From contig JAKAMO010000095.1 in the NCBI GenBank assembly GCA_021812825.1, positions 1-9,664 of the forward strand: a stretch of DNA of 9,664 nucleotides. Reading direction: 5' to 3'. The stretch's first letter is position 1, and every line of letters starts with the position of its first letter. The notes under the pieces are model-generated. The model was not told the origin of the DNA, searched no databases, and saw nothing but the letters and a program-made list of their open reading frames with translations. Below, one piece after another: positions 1 to 6,874 of the stretch. Position numbers and translations under genes: made by a program. Source of the stretch: a bacterium. Lineage in GTDB: Bacteria > Elusimicrobiota > Elusimicrobia > Elusimicrobiales > UBA9959.

Positions 1-469
1 GGTGCAGGAAGCCCTGCAGAAGAAGTTCAGGAAGAAGGAGATCTTCCTGATCTCCGCAGTGACCGGCAAGGGGGTCAGCCGCCTCCTGGACAGGGTCATA
101 AAGCTGCTGCCGACGATAAAGGAAGAGGAACTCTACCGCGCTTCGGAAGGGGCGGCCGCCTTCCGCCGTCCTTCGGAAGGCTTCAAGGTGGCGAAAGACC
201 ACACCGGAGCCTTCGTCGTGACCGGAACGAAGGTGGAGAAGCTGATAGCGATGACCAACTTCTCCCAGCCGGATTCCTGGGACCGCCTGCGCCGCATCTT
301 CAAGACCATAGGCCTGGACAAGGCCCTTAAAAAGGCCGGCGCGGGAGAGGGCGACGCGGTGCGCATCGTAGACAGGGAATTCGAATGGAGCGACGAGAAG
401 CTCCCCGAAGGCAGACAGAGCAAGTTCGCCTACAAGTACCGGAAGTACCGGCAGGACTACGGCGACTGA
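1..469 (+). CDS. obgE: GTPase Obg/CgtA, C-terminal part (5' end outside window)
   Basis: This is the C-terminal third of the Obg GTPase, a GTP-binding protein that associates with the large ribosomal subunit and acts in ribosome assembly and stress control. The reading frame is open from the left edge (codons begin at base 2), so the Obg fold and most of the G domain lie upstream. About 155 codons remain. The first 30 or so residues carry the end of the G domain, with the G5 motif in IFLISAVTGKG, where SA contacts the guanine base. From about residue 58 comes the Obg C-terminal (OCT) domain: GFKVAKDHTGAFVVTG, then a helix pair, then GLDKALKKAGAGEGDAVRI and REFEW, the usual OCT ending. A short basic, tyrosine-rich tail follows. 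The first visible codon is an internal GTG, not a start. The stop is TGA at 467-469, directly before a terminator. The family call is secure from the OCT signature. Confidence 0.93.
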   Translation, partial: VQEALQKKFRKKEIFLISAVTGKGVSRLLDRVIKLLPTIKEEELYRASEGAAAFRRPSEGFKVAKDHTGAFVVTGTKVEKLIAMTNFSQPDSWDRLRRIFKTIGLDKALKKAGAGEGDAVRIVDREFEWSDEKLPEGRQSKFAYKYRKYRQDYGD

Positions 470-473
470 CCGT

Positions 474-504
474 AAAAAAAGCCCCGGCTCTCCGGGGCTT
501 TTTT
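474..504. terminator. Bidirectional intrinsic terminator between obgE and the minus-strand operon
   Basis: A perfect 7-bp GC stem (gccccgg at 481-487, ccggggc at 492-498) has a 4-base loop. It is flanked by seven A's on the left (474-480) and six T's on the right (499-504), so each strand reads as hairpin plus U-tract. It sits 5 bases after the obgE stop and 17 bases past the end of the converging OmpA-like gene. It therefore most likely ends both transcripts. Confidence 0.9.
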
Positions 505-520
505 ATTTCGTGGTCCGGGC

Positions 521-1006
521 TCAGTACACCGTTCCCCAGTCCCTGGTGGTTATCCGGAACTCGACGCGGCGGTTGAGCGCGCGGGCCTCCGGGGTCTTCT
601 CGGCCACCACGGGCTTCGTCTCACCGTAGCCGTAGATGCGGATATAGTCCGGATAGACGCCCTTGGTCGCCAGGTACATCTTCACCGAGTTGGCGCGGCG
701 CAGCGAAAGGTCCTGGTTGTACTCGGCCGAGCCCACGTCGTCGGTGTGGCCTTCCACTATCAGCTTCAGGCGGTTCTTGTTTATCAGGATCACCGCTATG
801 CGGTCCAGCAGCTCGTACGAGGAAGGCTTCAGCTTGGCTGAGCCGGTCTCGAAGTCTATGGGCGGGATCTGCCTGTTCTTGACCATGTCCATCACGCTGG
901 TCAGCTCCATGTCGGCGCGCCTGGCCTCCTCCCTCTCGGTGGGAGTCAGCTGCCTGGCGCAGGCGCAGGCGGCCAGGACCGCCGCGAAAAGCGTCAACTT
1001 CCTCAT
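521..1006 (-). CDS. OmpA/Pal-like peptidoglycan-binding lipoprotein
   Basis: This 161-residue protein has a lipoprotein signal peptide and an OmpA C-terminal domain. It probably sits in the outer membrane by its lipid and holds the peptidoglycan layer. The start MRKLTLFAAVLAAC gives a lipobox LAAC with Cys14 as the likely acylated residue. A second Cys is at 16. After a short charged linker, the OmpA domain runs from about residue 48 to the end: IDFETGSAKL, then EGHTDDVGSAEYNQDLSLRRA, then IYGYGETKPV and NRRVEFRI. Asp89 and Arg104 align with the E. coli OmpA pair D271/R286 that grips diaminopimelate. The ATG at 1006 is chosen because GGGGAGG (1012-1018) lies 5 bases upstream and a signal peptide follows. 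The frame stays open to about 1321, but that stretch is inside the upstream gene. The start overlaps the upstream stop as ATGA. It could be called pal, but no tol genes are nearby, so no symbol is given. Confidence 0.9.
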   Translation of the reverse strand: MRKLTLFAAVLAACACARQLTPTEREEARRADMELTSVMDMVKNRQIPPIDFETGSAKLKPSSYELLDRIAVILINKNRLKLIVEGHTDDVGSAEYNQDLSLRRANSVKMYLATKGVYPDYIRIYGYGETKPVVAEKTPEARALNRRVEFRITTRDWGTVY

Positions 1007-2067
1007 AACGACCTCCCCTCGTAGTTCCCCCCCGTTATCGCGCCTATCAGCGTTTCCCGGCGGAAACGGTAGCCGCGGGCGAAGGCGGTATTGCTGAGCA
1101 GCAGCGGCGGGGTCGCCGCTATGGTGCCATAGATGCGTAAGCGGCCCACCTTCGGCCGTTCCGCGGAGTCCAACAGGTTGGACCGCACCACTTCCTCGAG
1201 CGTGTCCATGGACCAGTAGATGGGCCAGATGGTAGCGGCGCGCAGCGCCGCCTCGGTCTTCGGGATCGCGGAAACGAAGGCTTCGCTCTGGTCCAGCCGG
1301 TCGACGGCCCACATGACCCATTTCAGGACTATCTCCCTGAGACGTCCCATGTTAGCCTTGTCCAGCAGGTCGCCCGGCTTCATGTTCCTGGTGTCCAGGT
1401 CCTCCTGCGGGATATAGCAGCGGCCGTTCGCCAGGTCGGCCGCCATGTCCTTCAGGATATTCGTCATCTGCAGGGCCGCGCCTATCATCTCGGCGTCCTT
1501 TTCCGAGAGGAAGCCGCCGCGGGTGGAGCGCCTGATGGCCTGGCGGTATAGACGGGCCCAGAATATCCCGGGAACGCCGCCTATCAATGCGCAGTAGCGC
1601 TCGAGGTCCGAGGCGCGCGGCAGGGCGGCAGGGGCGCCGCCGGGGAAACTGCGGACGTCCATCTCCATGCCTGAGGCTATCCCGCCCAGCAGGTCGGTGA
1701 ACAGCGGCTTGTCCTCTTCCGGCAGGGCGGCGAAGATATCGAGCACCTTGCCGAACTTCAGCAGCAGCTCCCGCTCCCCCTGCGGGGCCGGAAATTCAGA
1801 GAGCGCCCTGATCTTGTGGAGCAGGGCTTCGCGGGAACCGGGATCGTTGATAGCGCGGGCCAGGGATAGTATCTTCAGCTTCTCCTGTGCCGGTATCCCC
1901 GAAGTATCCACGGCAGTGTCGAGAGCGCGGCAGAGCAGGTAACCCAGGCCCATGCAGGTGCGCACCGGCTCGGGCAGCACGGCCACGCTGAGATAAAGGG
2001 TGCGGGAGACCTTCTTCAGGATGGTCTTGATCTCTCCGGAAAGGGCCGCGGCCCCGTGCTTTTCCAT
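1003..2067 (-). CDS. Squalene/phytoene synthase family protein
   Basis: A 354-residue enzyme of the trans-isoprenyl head-to-head condensing family, which joins two farnesyl or geranylgeranyl diphosphates to squalene or phytoene. SRTLYLSVAVLPEPVR followed by GLGYLLCRALDTAVD (Asp50 and Asp54) is the first Asp-rich motif. YCALIGGVPG lies at about 158-167. QMTNILKDMAADLANGRCYIP carries the second motif (Asp207 and Asp211). Both Mg-diphosphate motifs are intact, although the first reads DTAVD rather than the DTLED of eukaryotic squalene synthase. The general layout looks closer to bacterial squalene-synthase-like proteins than to HpnC/HpnD, but product specificity cannot be read from sequence. There is no membrane anchor, no desaturase, cyclase or prenyltransferase gene nearby, and no clear Shine-Dalgarno. 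An in-frame stop 13 bases upstream leaves ATG 2067 as the only reasonable start. It follows the MFS gene by 44 bases and overlaps the OmpA-like gene by 4. Confidence 0.85.
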   Translation of the reverse strand: MEKHGAAALSGEIKTILKKVSRTLYLSVAVLPEPVRTCMGLGYLLCRALDTAVDTSGIPAQEKLKILSLARAINDPGSREALLHKIRALSEFPAPQGERELLLKFGKVLDIFAALPEEDKPLFTDLLGGIASGMEMDVRSFPGGAPAALPRASDLERYCALIGGVPGIFWARLYRQAIRRSTRGGFLSEKDAEMIGAALQMTNILKDMAADLANGRCYIPQEDLDTRNMKPGDLLDKANMGRLREIVLKWVMWAVDRLDQSEAFVSAIPKTEAALRAATIWPIYWSMDTLEEVVRSNLLDSAERPKVGRLRIYGTIAATPPLLLSNTAFARGYRFRRETLIGAITGGNYEGRSL

Positions 2068-2111
2068 GCTGTTGAAATTCTACAAAAATTCGGCGTCGGC
2101 CGGCCCTGACT

Positions 2112-3443
2112 TCAGTCCTCGGGCGGGGCCGTAAGCTCCGAAGCCGACTCCAGGCCGGCGGCCACTTCCGGCGCTATCCCCAGGCGACGGAAAACCGGAG
2201 TGACGCTCTCGCGTATCTCGCCGAGGCGAGAATAGAAGGCGGCCGCGCCCAGCACGGAGACCGCGCCGCTGATCATTATGGTATGCTGCACCCCGATACG
2301 ACTGGCGCCCCAGCCCGCCAGTATGCTGCCGAAGGGCATCATGCCCATGAAGGACATGGCGTAGATGGCCATCACCCTGCCGCGCTTGTCGTCGTCGACC
2401 ACGGTCTGGATGATCGTGTTGGAGGAGGCCATCTGGCTGATCATGCCGAAGCTGGCCAGCGCGATGGCGGCCGCGGCGGCCGGGAAGCCGGGAGCGGCGG
2501 AAACGAGCAGCAGGCCTATGCCGAAAGTGAGCGTGGACAGCGGAATGCGGGATTCCAGCCCGGCCGCGCTCCTGCGCGAGGCCAGCACCACGGCCGACAG
2601 CAGCGCGCCGGCCCCGGAGAAGGCCATCAGGAAGCCCAGCGTGCCCGGCCCGCCGTGCAGGACCTGTTTCACGTAGACCGGCATCAGCACGGTGTAAGGC
2701 ATGCCGGTAAGGCTGGTGAGCGCCAGCAGCAGGATTATGAGCCTGATCGGGGCGAAGCCGAAGGCATAGCCGAAGCCTTCGCGCAGGCGGCGGAGCGCAG
2801 GCTCCCCCGCGGGCTTCGGCTTCGGAGCCGGGACCTTCATGGCCAGCAGCGCCGCGATCACGGCCATGTAGCTGATGCCGTCCAGCAGGAAGCAGACCCC
2901 CTCCCCGGTCAGGCCTATCAGCACTCCGGCCACGGAAGGCCCCACCAGCCTGGCCGCGTTGAACATCGAGGAGTTAAGCGCTATCGCGTTCCCGAGGTCC
3001 TCCTTCCGCTCGACCATATCTATGACGAAGGATTGCCGCGCCGGGATATCGAAGGCGTTGACCAGCCCGAGGAAGGAGCTGATGCCTATTATGTGCCAGA
3101 CCTGCACCCGGCCGGAGAGCGTCAGCCAGGCCATCGTCATGGCCTGCACCAGGGCCAGGCTCTGCGTAGCCAGCAGTATCTTGTGCCTGTCGAAGCGGTC
3201 GGCCAGGACGCCGGCGATAGGGGAAAGCAGGAAGGTGGGGATCTGGCCGCAGAAGCCTACTACGCCGAGCAGCATGGCCGAGCCGGTAAGACGATAGACC
3301 AGCCAGCTCATGGCTATGCGCTGCATCCAGGTGCCGATGAGCGAAATGCCCTGGCCGCCGAAGAAGAGCCGGTAGTTGCGGTATTTGAACGCCCGCATCA
3401 TCAGGGACAGGGTTCCCTGGCCGGAAGCGGAGCGCCCTTTCAT
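2112..3443 (-). CDS. MFS transporter (EntS/MFS_3-like)
   Basis: A 443-residue inner-membrane permease of the major facilitator superfamily with about twelve hydrophobic segments. The N-terminal half resembles the EntS/MFS_3 exporters: FKYRNYRLFFGGQGISLIGTWMQ, then MFS motif A between helices 2 and 3 (GVLADRFDRHK, residues 78-88), then GLVNAFDIPARQSF and NSSMFNAARLVGPSVAGVL. The second half starts after a basic cytoplasmic loop (about 205-225). The tail is soluble and acidic. Relatives export siderophores, drugs or metabolites by proton antiport, but the substrate here is unknown. The start at 3443 overlaps the anmK stop (ATGA), suggesting coupled translation. No good Shine-Dalgarno is seen there, and a start at Met15 or Met16 is possible, just before the conserved FKYRNYR. 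The overlap with anmK raises a link to amino-sugar or cell-wall fragments, but the sequence is not AmpG-like. Confidence 0.88.
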   Translation of the reverse strand: MKGRSASGQGTLSLMMRAFKYRNYRLFFGGQGISLIGTWMQRIAMSWLVYRLTGSAMLLGVVGFCGQIPTFLLSPIAGVLADRFDRHKILLATQSLALVQAMTMAWLTLSGRVQVWHIIGISSFLGLVNAFDIPARQSFVIDMVERKEDLGNAIALNSSMFNAARLVGPSVAGVLIGLTGEGVCFLLDGISYMAVIAALLAMKVPAPKPKPAGEPALRRLREGFGYAFGFAPIRLIILLLALTSLTGMPYTVLMPVYVKQVLHGGPGTLGFLMAFSGAGALLSAVVLASRRSAAGLESRIPLSTLTFGIGLLLVSAAPGFPAAAAAIALASFGMISQMASSNTIIQTVVDDDKRGRVMAIYAMSFMGMMPFGSILAGWGASRIGVQHTIMISGAVSVLGAAAFYSRLGEIRESVTPVFRRLGIAPEVAAGLESASELTAPPED

Positions 3444-4558
3444 ACCGCCGGGCGCAGCAGCTTGCCGAGCACTCTGCGACCGCGGGCGCCGGTGGCGGAA
3501 GGGCAGTGGTTGACGCGCCCGCGCAGGGCCAGCAGGGCCAGCAGCGCGAAACAGGCCGGCTCCTTCGCCAGAGGGTGCATGCCGAGCTCGGCGGTTGAGC
3601 GGACCCTGACGCCGGCAGGCTCCAGCAGGCGGGAGATATTGCGCAGCAGCACCGGGTTCAGCGCCCCGCCCCCGCTGACTATCAGGTCGCGGGCGCCGCG
3701 AGGGGCGAAGCGCGAGAAGGCTTCCTTTATGGAAGCGGCCGTGAACAGGTTCAGCGTGGCCAGCAGGTCGGGCGCGCCGCGGCAGCCGAGTTCCCGACCG
3801 AAGTTCTTCTTCAGGAAGGCCAGCGCGTACTCGCTGCGGTCGAGCGATTTGGGCGGCTTCCGCCCGAAGAAGGGAGCCCTTAGAAGTTCCCTCACCTTAT
3901 CCTCGTCAGCCCTGCCGGCCGCGGCCAGCGCGCCGTTCCTGTCATAGGACAGGCGGCCGCCTGAGACGAGCGAAGCTGCCGTGTCCATGAGCGAGTTGCC
4001 CGGACCGGTGTCGAAGCCGCGGGTGCGGACGCCCCTGCCGACGAAGGAGATGTTCCCAACGCCGCCTATGTTCTGCAGAGCGGTAGGCCGGCCGCCGCCG
4101 TAAAGGTACTCGTCCATGAAAGGGACCAGCGGCGCGCCTTCGCCGCCGGCGGCCATATCGGCCGGCCGGAAATCGCAGACCACCGGGCGGCCCGTCTCCT
4201 CGGCTATGAAGGCGGCCTCGCCTATCTGCAGCGTATGCCCGCGGCGGCCCGGAGAATGCCAGACCGTCTGGCCGTGCGAGCCTATAACGCCGATGTCCCC
4301 GTAGCTGACCCGGCGCGAGGAGCAGAAACGCTTCACCATTACGGCCCAGAGGCGGCCGAGTTCGAAGTTAAGGGCCGAAAACTCCGGGGCCTTGAGGTCC
4401 TTGGCGGCGAGTATCCTGGCGCGCAGGGCCGCGGAATAAGGGTAATCCCGGAATTCAAGGACTTCCAGCCGGCGCCCGGAGAACGAACAGAGGGCCAGCG
4501 CCAGCCCGTCGGCGGAAGTGCCGCTCATGAGGCCGAGGGCGAGTGTTGGTTTGGACAT
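3440..4558 (-). CDS. anmK: Anhydro-N-acetylmuramic acid kinase
   Basis: This enzyme opens and phosphorylates 1,6-anhydro-MurNAc released during wall turnover, giving MurNAc-6-phosphate for peptidoglycan recycling in the cytoplasm. At 372 residues it is close to the 369 of E. coli AnmK. Signatures in order are GLMSGTSADG (residues 9-18, phosphate loop), IGSHGQTVWHSP (92-103), LQIGEAAFIAE, VVCDFRPADMAAGGEGAPLVP (126-146), LQNIGGVGNISFV (161-173), FDTGPGN (182-188, with Asp183 matching the catalytic base D182) and VSGGGALNP near the C-terminus. All key positions are present. The usual Leu in SGTSLDG is Ala here, a mild change. The start ATG at 4558 has no strong Shine-Dalgarno. MurQ, the etherase that acts next, is not in the window. 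The gene follows the NUDIX gene by 50 bases and overlaps the MFS gene by 4. Confidence 0.95.
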   Translation of the reverse strand: MSKPTLALGLMSGTSADGLALALCSFSGRRLEVLEFRDYPYSAALRARILAAKDLKAPEFSALNFELGRLWAVMVKRFCSSRRVSYGDIGVIGSHGQTVWHSPGRRGHTLQIGEAAFIAEETGRPVVCDFRPADMAAGGEGAPLVPFMDEYLYGGGRPTALQNIGGVGNISFVGRGVRTRGFDTGPGNSLMDTAASLVSGGRLSYDRNGALAAAGRADEDKVRELLRAPFFGRKPPKSLDRSEYALAFLKKNFGRELGCRGAPDLLATLNLFTAASIKEAFSRFAPRGARDLIVSGGGALNPVLLRNISRLLEPAGVRVRSTAELGMHPLAKEPACFALLALLALRGRVNHCPSATGARGRRVLGKLLRPAV

Positions 4559-4582
4559 GATCTGTGGCTTACCTGTAATGCA

Positions 4583-4603
4583 GCCAGCGGCTTAACCGCC
4601 GGC
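4583..4603 (-). other. Intercistronic hairpin between NUDIX gene and anmK
   Basis: The minus-strand RNA can form an 8-bp stem (gccggcgg with ccgcuggc, one G-U pair) around a 5-base loop, starting five bases after the NUDIX stop codon. No U-tract follows, so it is not a clear terminator. It may protect the upstream message end or reduce read-through into anmK. The pairing is seen; the role is inference. Confidence 0.45.
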
Positions 4604-4608
4604 CGCTT

Positions 4609-5067
4609 CTAATACTTCTCGACGCTGTACTTAACAAGACGCCCGCCGCGGTAATGGAATTTGCCGGAAAAAAGGCCGCGGCGGCGGAGCAGGGGCAGGA
4701 ATACCCTGTCGCCTTCCCAGAGGTTCAGCTTCAGCAGGGCGCGGTCGGGGATCCAGCGCAGTTCCCCCTCCGGCGAGTCTATCAGCCCGCCGCTGAAGCC
4801 GGTGGCCGTGAACACGAAAACGTACCAGTCCTCGCCCTTCGCAAAGTCTGGAAAGGTAAGCACGCCTTTGAGTACCGGGGCCTTGATCCTGAGGCCCGAC
4901 TCCTCGCGCACCTCTCTCGCCACGCATTCCTCGGGGCTCTCGCCCCGCTCCAGTTTTCCGCCGAGGCCGTTCCACTTGCCCTCGTGCACGTCGTCCTTCT
5001 TCTTGGTCCGGTGCAGCATCAGCGTGCGGCCGTTCTTGCGGACATAGCAGAGTGTAGCCAGCTTCAT
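4609..5067 (-). CDS. NUDIX hydrolase, MutT / 8-oxo-dGTPase type
   Basis: A 152-residue NUDIX hydrolase that splits a nucleoside diphosphate linked to another moiety. The complete NUDIX box is present at residues 37-59: G37, five residues, E43, seven residues, R51-E52-V53, E55-E56, then G58-L59, supplying the metal-binding glutamates. The preceding segment GKWNGLGGKLERGE resembles the MTH1/MutX class of 8-oxo-dGTP diphosphatases, so cleaning oxidised nucleotides is the best guess. NUDIX substrates are hard to predict and other (d)NTPs remain possible. The C-terminal tail is basic and aromatic (FHYRGGRLVKYSVEKY). The ATG at 5067 is the only sensible start. It lies 5 bases after the cysK stop, within the same transcript. 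The nearby Shine-Dalgarno is weak (a run of G's about 9 bases upstream), so translation may depend on ribosomes coming from cysK. Confidence 0.9.
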   Translation of the reverse strand: MKLATLCYVRKNGRTLMLHRTKKKDDVHEGKWNGLGGKLERGESPEECVAREVREESGLRIKAPVLKGVLTFPDFAKGEDWYVFVFTATGFSGGLIDSPEGELRWIPDRALLKLNLWEGDRVFLPLLRRRGLFSGKFHYRGGRLVKYSVEKY

Positions 5068-5072
5068 CCGGC

Positions 5073-6014
5073 CTATACCCCCTGCGGCGGCAGGTCCTCG
5101 AAAAGCCAGGTGCTCAGGTAACGCTCTCCGGTGTCAGGTAATATGACCACGATGGTCTTGCCGGCCGAGACTTCCCGGCGGGCCACCAGCGCGGCGGCAT
5201 GCACGGCCGCCCCGGAGGAAATGCCGGCCAATATGCCCTCCTCCTTCATCAGCCGCCTGGCGGCTACGCCGGCGTCAGCGTCGGCCACCGGCAGCACCTC
5301 GTCCACTAAGGCGCGGTCCAGGTTCTCCGGTATGAAATTGGCGCCTATGCCCTGTATGCGGTGAGGGGCGGGCTTTCCGCCGGAAAGTACCGGCGAGGCG
5401 GCGGGTTCCACCGCTACGATCTGAATTCCGGGTTTGCGCTTCTTAAGGCAGCGCGCCACGCCGGTTATGGTGCCTCCGGTGCCGACCCCGGCTATCACGA
5501 TATCAACCTTCCCATCGGTGTCGAACCAGATCTCCTCGGCGGTGGTGCGCTCGTGGATGGCGGGGTTGGCGGGATTGGAGAACTGGCGCGGCATGAAAGC
5601 GCCGGGCCTGGACGCCAACAGGTCCTCCGCCTTGCGCACCGCCCCGGCCATGCCCTCCGTCCCCGGCGTGAGCACTATCTCCGCGCCGAAAGCGTGCAGG
5701 ATCTTGCGCCGCTCCACGCTCATGGTGTCCGGCATCGTGAGGACCAGCCTGTAACCTTTTATAGCGCAGAGCCATGCCAGGCCGATGCCGGTATTGCCGC
5801 TGGTGGGCTCGACTACCATAGCCCCCGGCTTGAGCAGGCCCTTTTCCTCGGCGTCCGTCAGCATGCCGAGCGCGGCCCTGTCCTTCACGCTGGACGAAGG
5901 GTTGAAAAACTCCAGCTTTGCCAGCAACAAGGCCCCGGTCGCGCAGCAGAGCCTGTTTATCTTCACCAGCGGGGTACGGCCCACCAGTCCGGACATATCG
6001 GCGGCATAGTTCAT
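5073..6014 (-). CDS. cysK: Cysteine synthase A (O-acetylserine sulfhydrylase)
   Basis: A 313-residue PLP enzyme that makes L-cysteine from O-acetylserine and sulfide. It has the fold-type II layout: [12 protein letters not shown] at the N-terminus, NPSSSVKDR with Lys44 as the Schiff-base lysine, PTSGNTG (70-76) binding the substrate carboxylate, GVGTGGT (176-182) cradling the PLP phosphate, and GISSGAA (264-270) with a serine facing the pyridine nitrogen. [12 protein letters not shown] near 143-154 is typical of O-acetylserine sulfhydrylases rather than cystathionine beta-synthases, and the length has no room for a CBS domain. Its start overlaps the cysE stop as ATGA (6011-6014). AAGGAG (6026-6031) lies 11 bases upstream inside cysE. 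CysK and CysM are hard to separate by eye, but the cysE neighbour and motif set favour CysK. Confidence 0.94.
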   Translation of the reverse strand: MNYAADMSGLVGRTPLVKINRLCCATGALLLAKLEFFNPSSSVKDRAALGMLTDAEEKGLLKPGAMVVEPTSGNTGIGLAWLCAIKGYRLVLTMPDTMSVERRKILHAFGAEIVLTPGTEGMAGAVRKAEDLLASRPGAFMPRQFSNPANPAIHERTTAEEIWFDTDGKVDIVIAGVGTGGTITGVARCLKKRKPGIQIVAVEPAASPVLSGGKPAPHRIQGIGANFIPENLDRALVDEVLPVADADAGVAARRLMKEEGILAGISSGAAVHAAALVARREVSAGKTIVVILPDTGERYLSTWLFEDLPPQGV

Positions 6015-6631
6015 TTCCCTGAAAGCTCCTTCTTGAGTTTCTCTATCTCGGCACGCACCCGGCGCATCTCCTCGCTGCAGTAGTCCGGCAGCCTGTCGTG
6101 GTCGAGCTGCGCCCCGTGCCTGGCCCCTCCGCGCGAGCCGTGCGCCGGCACGCCGAAGACGGTCGTGTCCGCCGGCACGTCCTGCAGCACCACGGAACCG
6201 GCCCCGATGCGGGACCTGTCACCGATCCGGATAGCGCCGAGCACGGTGGCTCCGGCGCCGACGACCACTCCGCTGCCGAGCGTGGGATGGCGCTTCTTGT
6301 GCTGCAGGGAAGTGCCGCCGAGGACCACGCCCTGGTAGATCAGCACGTCGTCGCCTATCTCGGTAGTCTCACCTATCACCACGCCCATCCCGTGGTCTAT
6401 GAAGAAACGGCGGCCTATCGTGGCCCCGGGGTGTATTTCGATACCGGTAAAGAAACGGGCGAAATGCGAGAGCAGCCTGGCGGGCAACAGCAGGCCGGCG
6501 CGCCAAAGGCGGTTGGCGAACCTGTATATCCAGACCGCGTGCAGGCCAGGGTAGCAGGTCAGCACTTCTAGCGTACCGCGGGCGGCCGGGTCCTTCTCGA
6601 ATACGGTCCTTATATCTTCTAAAATCGGCAT
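6011..6631 (-). CDS. cysE: Serine O-acetyltransferase (short EpsC-type CysE)
   Basis: This enzyme acetylates L-serine with acetyl-CoA to O-acetylserine, the committed step of cysteine synthesis. At 206 residues it is the short form, lacking most of the N-terminal helical domain of the 273-residue E. coli enzyme. A helical start ([16 protein letters not shown]) leads into a left-handed beta-helix of hexapeptide repeats from about residue 60 to 170. [11 protein letters not shown] and [17 protein letters not shown] carry the catalytic dyad: His80 matches E. coli His158, and Glu65 stands where E. coli has Asp143, as in other short family members. [21 protein letters not shown] and [11 protein letters not shown] complete the acetyl-CoA side. 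The tail is a charged helix ending in lysine, not isoleucine. The ATG at 6631 has GGAGAAGG (6636-6643) 4 bases upstream. It is the first gene of the operon. Confidence 0.95.
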   Translation of the reverse strand: MPILEDIRTVFEKDPAARGTLEVLTCYPGLHAVWIYRFANRLWRAGLLLPARLLSHFARFFTGIEIHPGATIGRRFFIDHGMGVVIGETTEIGDDVLIYQGVVLGGTSLQHKKRHPTLGSGVVVGAGATVLGAIRIGDRSRIGAGSVVLQDVPADTTVFGVPAHGSRGGARHGAQLDHDRLPDYCSEEMRRVRAEIEKLKKELSGK

Positions 6632-6643
6632 TTTACCTTCTCC

Positions 6644-6657
6644 GGGGAGTTCTCCCC
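6644..6657. promoter_or_regulatory. Palindrome in the cysE leader
   Basis: A perfect inverted repeat, ggggag and ctcccc around tt, lies between the likely cysE -10 box and its ribosome-binding site. In RNA it would form a 5-bp stem with a GAAC loop at or near the 5' end of the message, directly before the Shine-Dalgarno. It could be a DNA operator, a protective 5' hairpin or a translation control. The symmetry is seen; the function is unknown. Confidence 0.45.
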
Positions 6658-6663
6658 TAACCC

Positions 6664-6669
6664 ATTATA
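6664..6669 (-). promoter_or_regulatory. -10 box of the probable cysE operon promoter
   Basis: A perfect TATAAT reads on the minus strand 32 bases before the cysE start, in an AT-rich island (6662-6682) that contrasts with the GC-rich surroundings. It would start transcription near 6657. No good TTGACA-like -35 is seen at the right spacing. The island also holds TATAAT on the plus strand (6668-6673), so a rightward start is possible. Confidence 0.5.
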
Positions 6670-6685
6670 TAATTTTATATACAGG

Positions 6686-6874
6686 ACGCCCGGATGAACT
6701 CCCAAACCGACTGAAATCTGCCACTAATTATGCGCGGGGGGCGGCGGATTTGGCGAGGAAGGCCGTCGCGGACCAAAGCCGCTTGCGCAGCGCGGCGAGG
6801 GAGTGGAGCGAAGCGACAATGGGCCGACCCCGTGCCTGACGAGACAAACCGCCGGCAGGACCCGCGCATACACC
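6686..6874. other. Gene-free GC-rich intergenic stretch
   Basis: No convincing gene lies here. Open frames are short, lack ribosome-binding sites, and their translations are arginine-rich, as expected for non-coding GC-rich DNA. The middle (about 6764-6820) contains gtcgc/gcgac and gccgc/gcggc pairs that could nest into an imperfect stem, and a purine-rich run with repeated gagcgaagcgac-like wording. It may be an intergenic repeat element or an uncharacterised transcript. No tRNA, rRNA or known riboswitch is recognised. It is bounded by the cysE promoter island on the left and a long hairpin on the right. Confidence 0.4.

Noticed and set aside
1007..1321. Upstream extension of the OmpA-like protein frame to a start at 1321
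   Set aside because: The extension lies wholly inside the prenyl synthase gene, encodes Arg/Gly-rich sequence, and would bury the lipoprotein signal peptide. ATG 1006 has its own GGGGAGG site.
2068..2111. Possible terminator between the MFS and prenyl synthase genes (cggc/gccg stem then TTTTT on the minus strand)
   Set aside because: The stem is only 4 bp, too weak to call. The downstream gene lacks its own promoter signals, so read-through is more likely.
2283..3947. Plus-strand open frame of 554 codons
   Set aside because: It runs antisense to the MFS and anmK genes, both with clear family motifs. Its translation is rich in Gly, Arg, His and Gln, as expected for a GC-rich shadow frame, and it has no ribosome-binding site or recognisable domain.
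4654..5121. Plus-strand frames opposite the NUDIX gene, and an alternative minus frame 4631-4975
   Set aside because: The NUDIX box is complete on the chosen frame. The others show only composition-driven openness.
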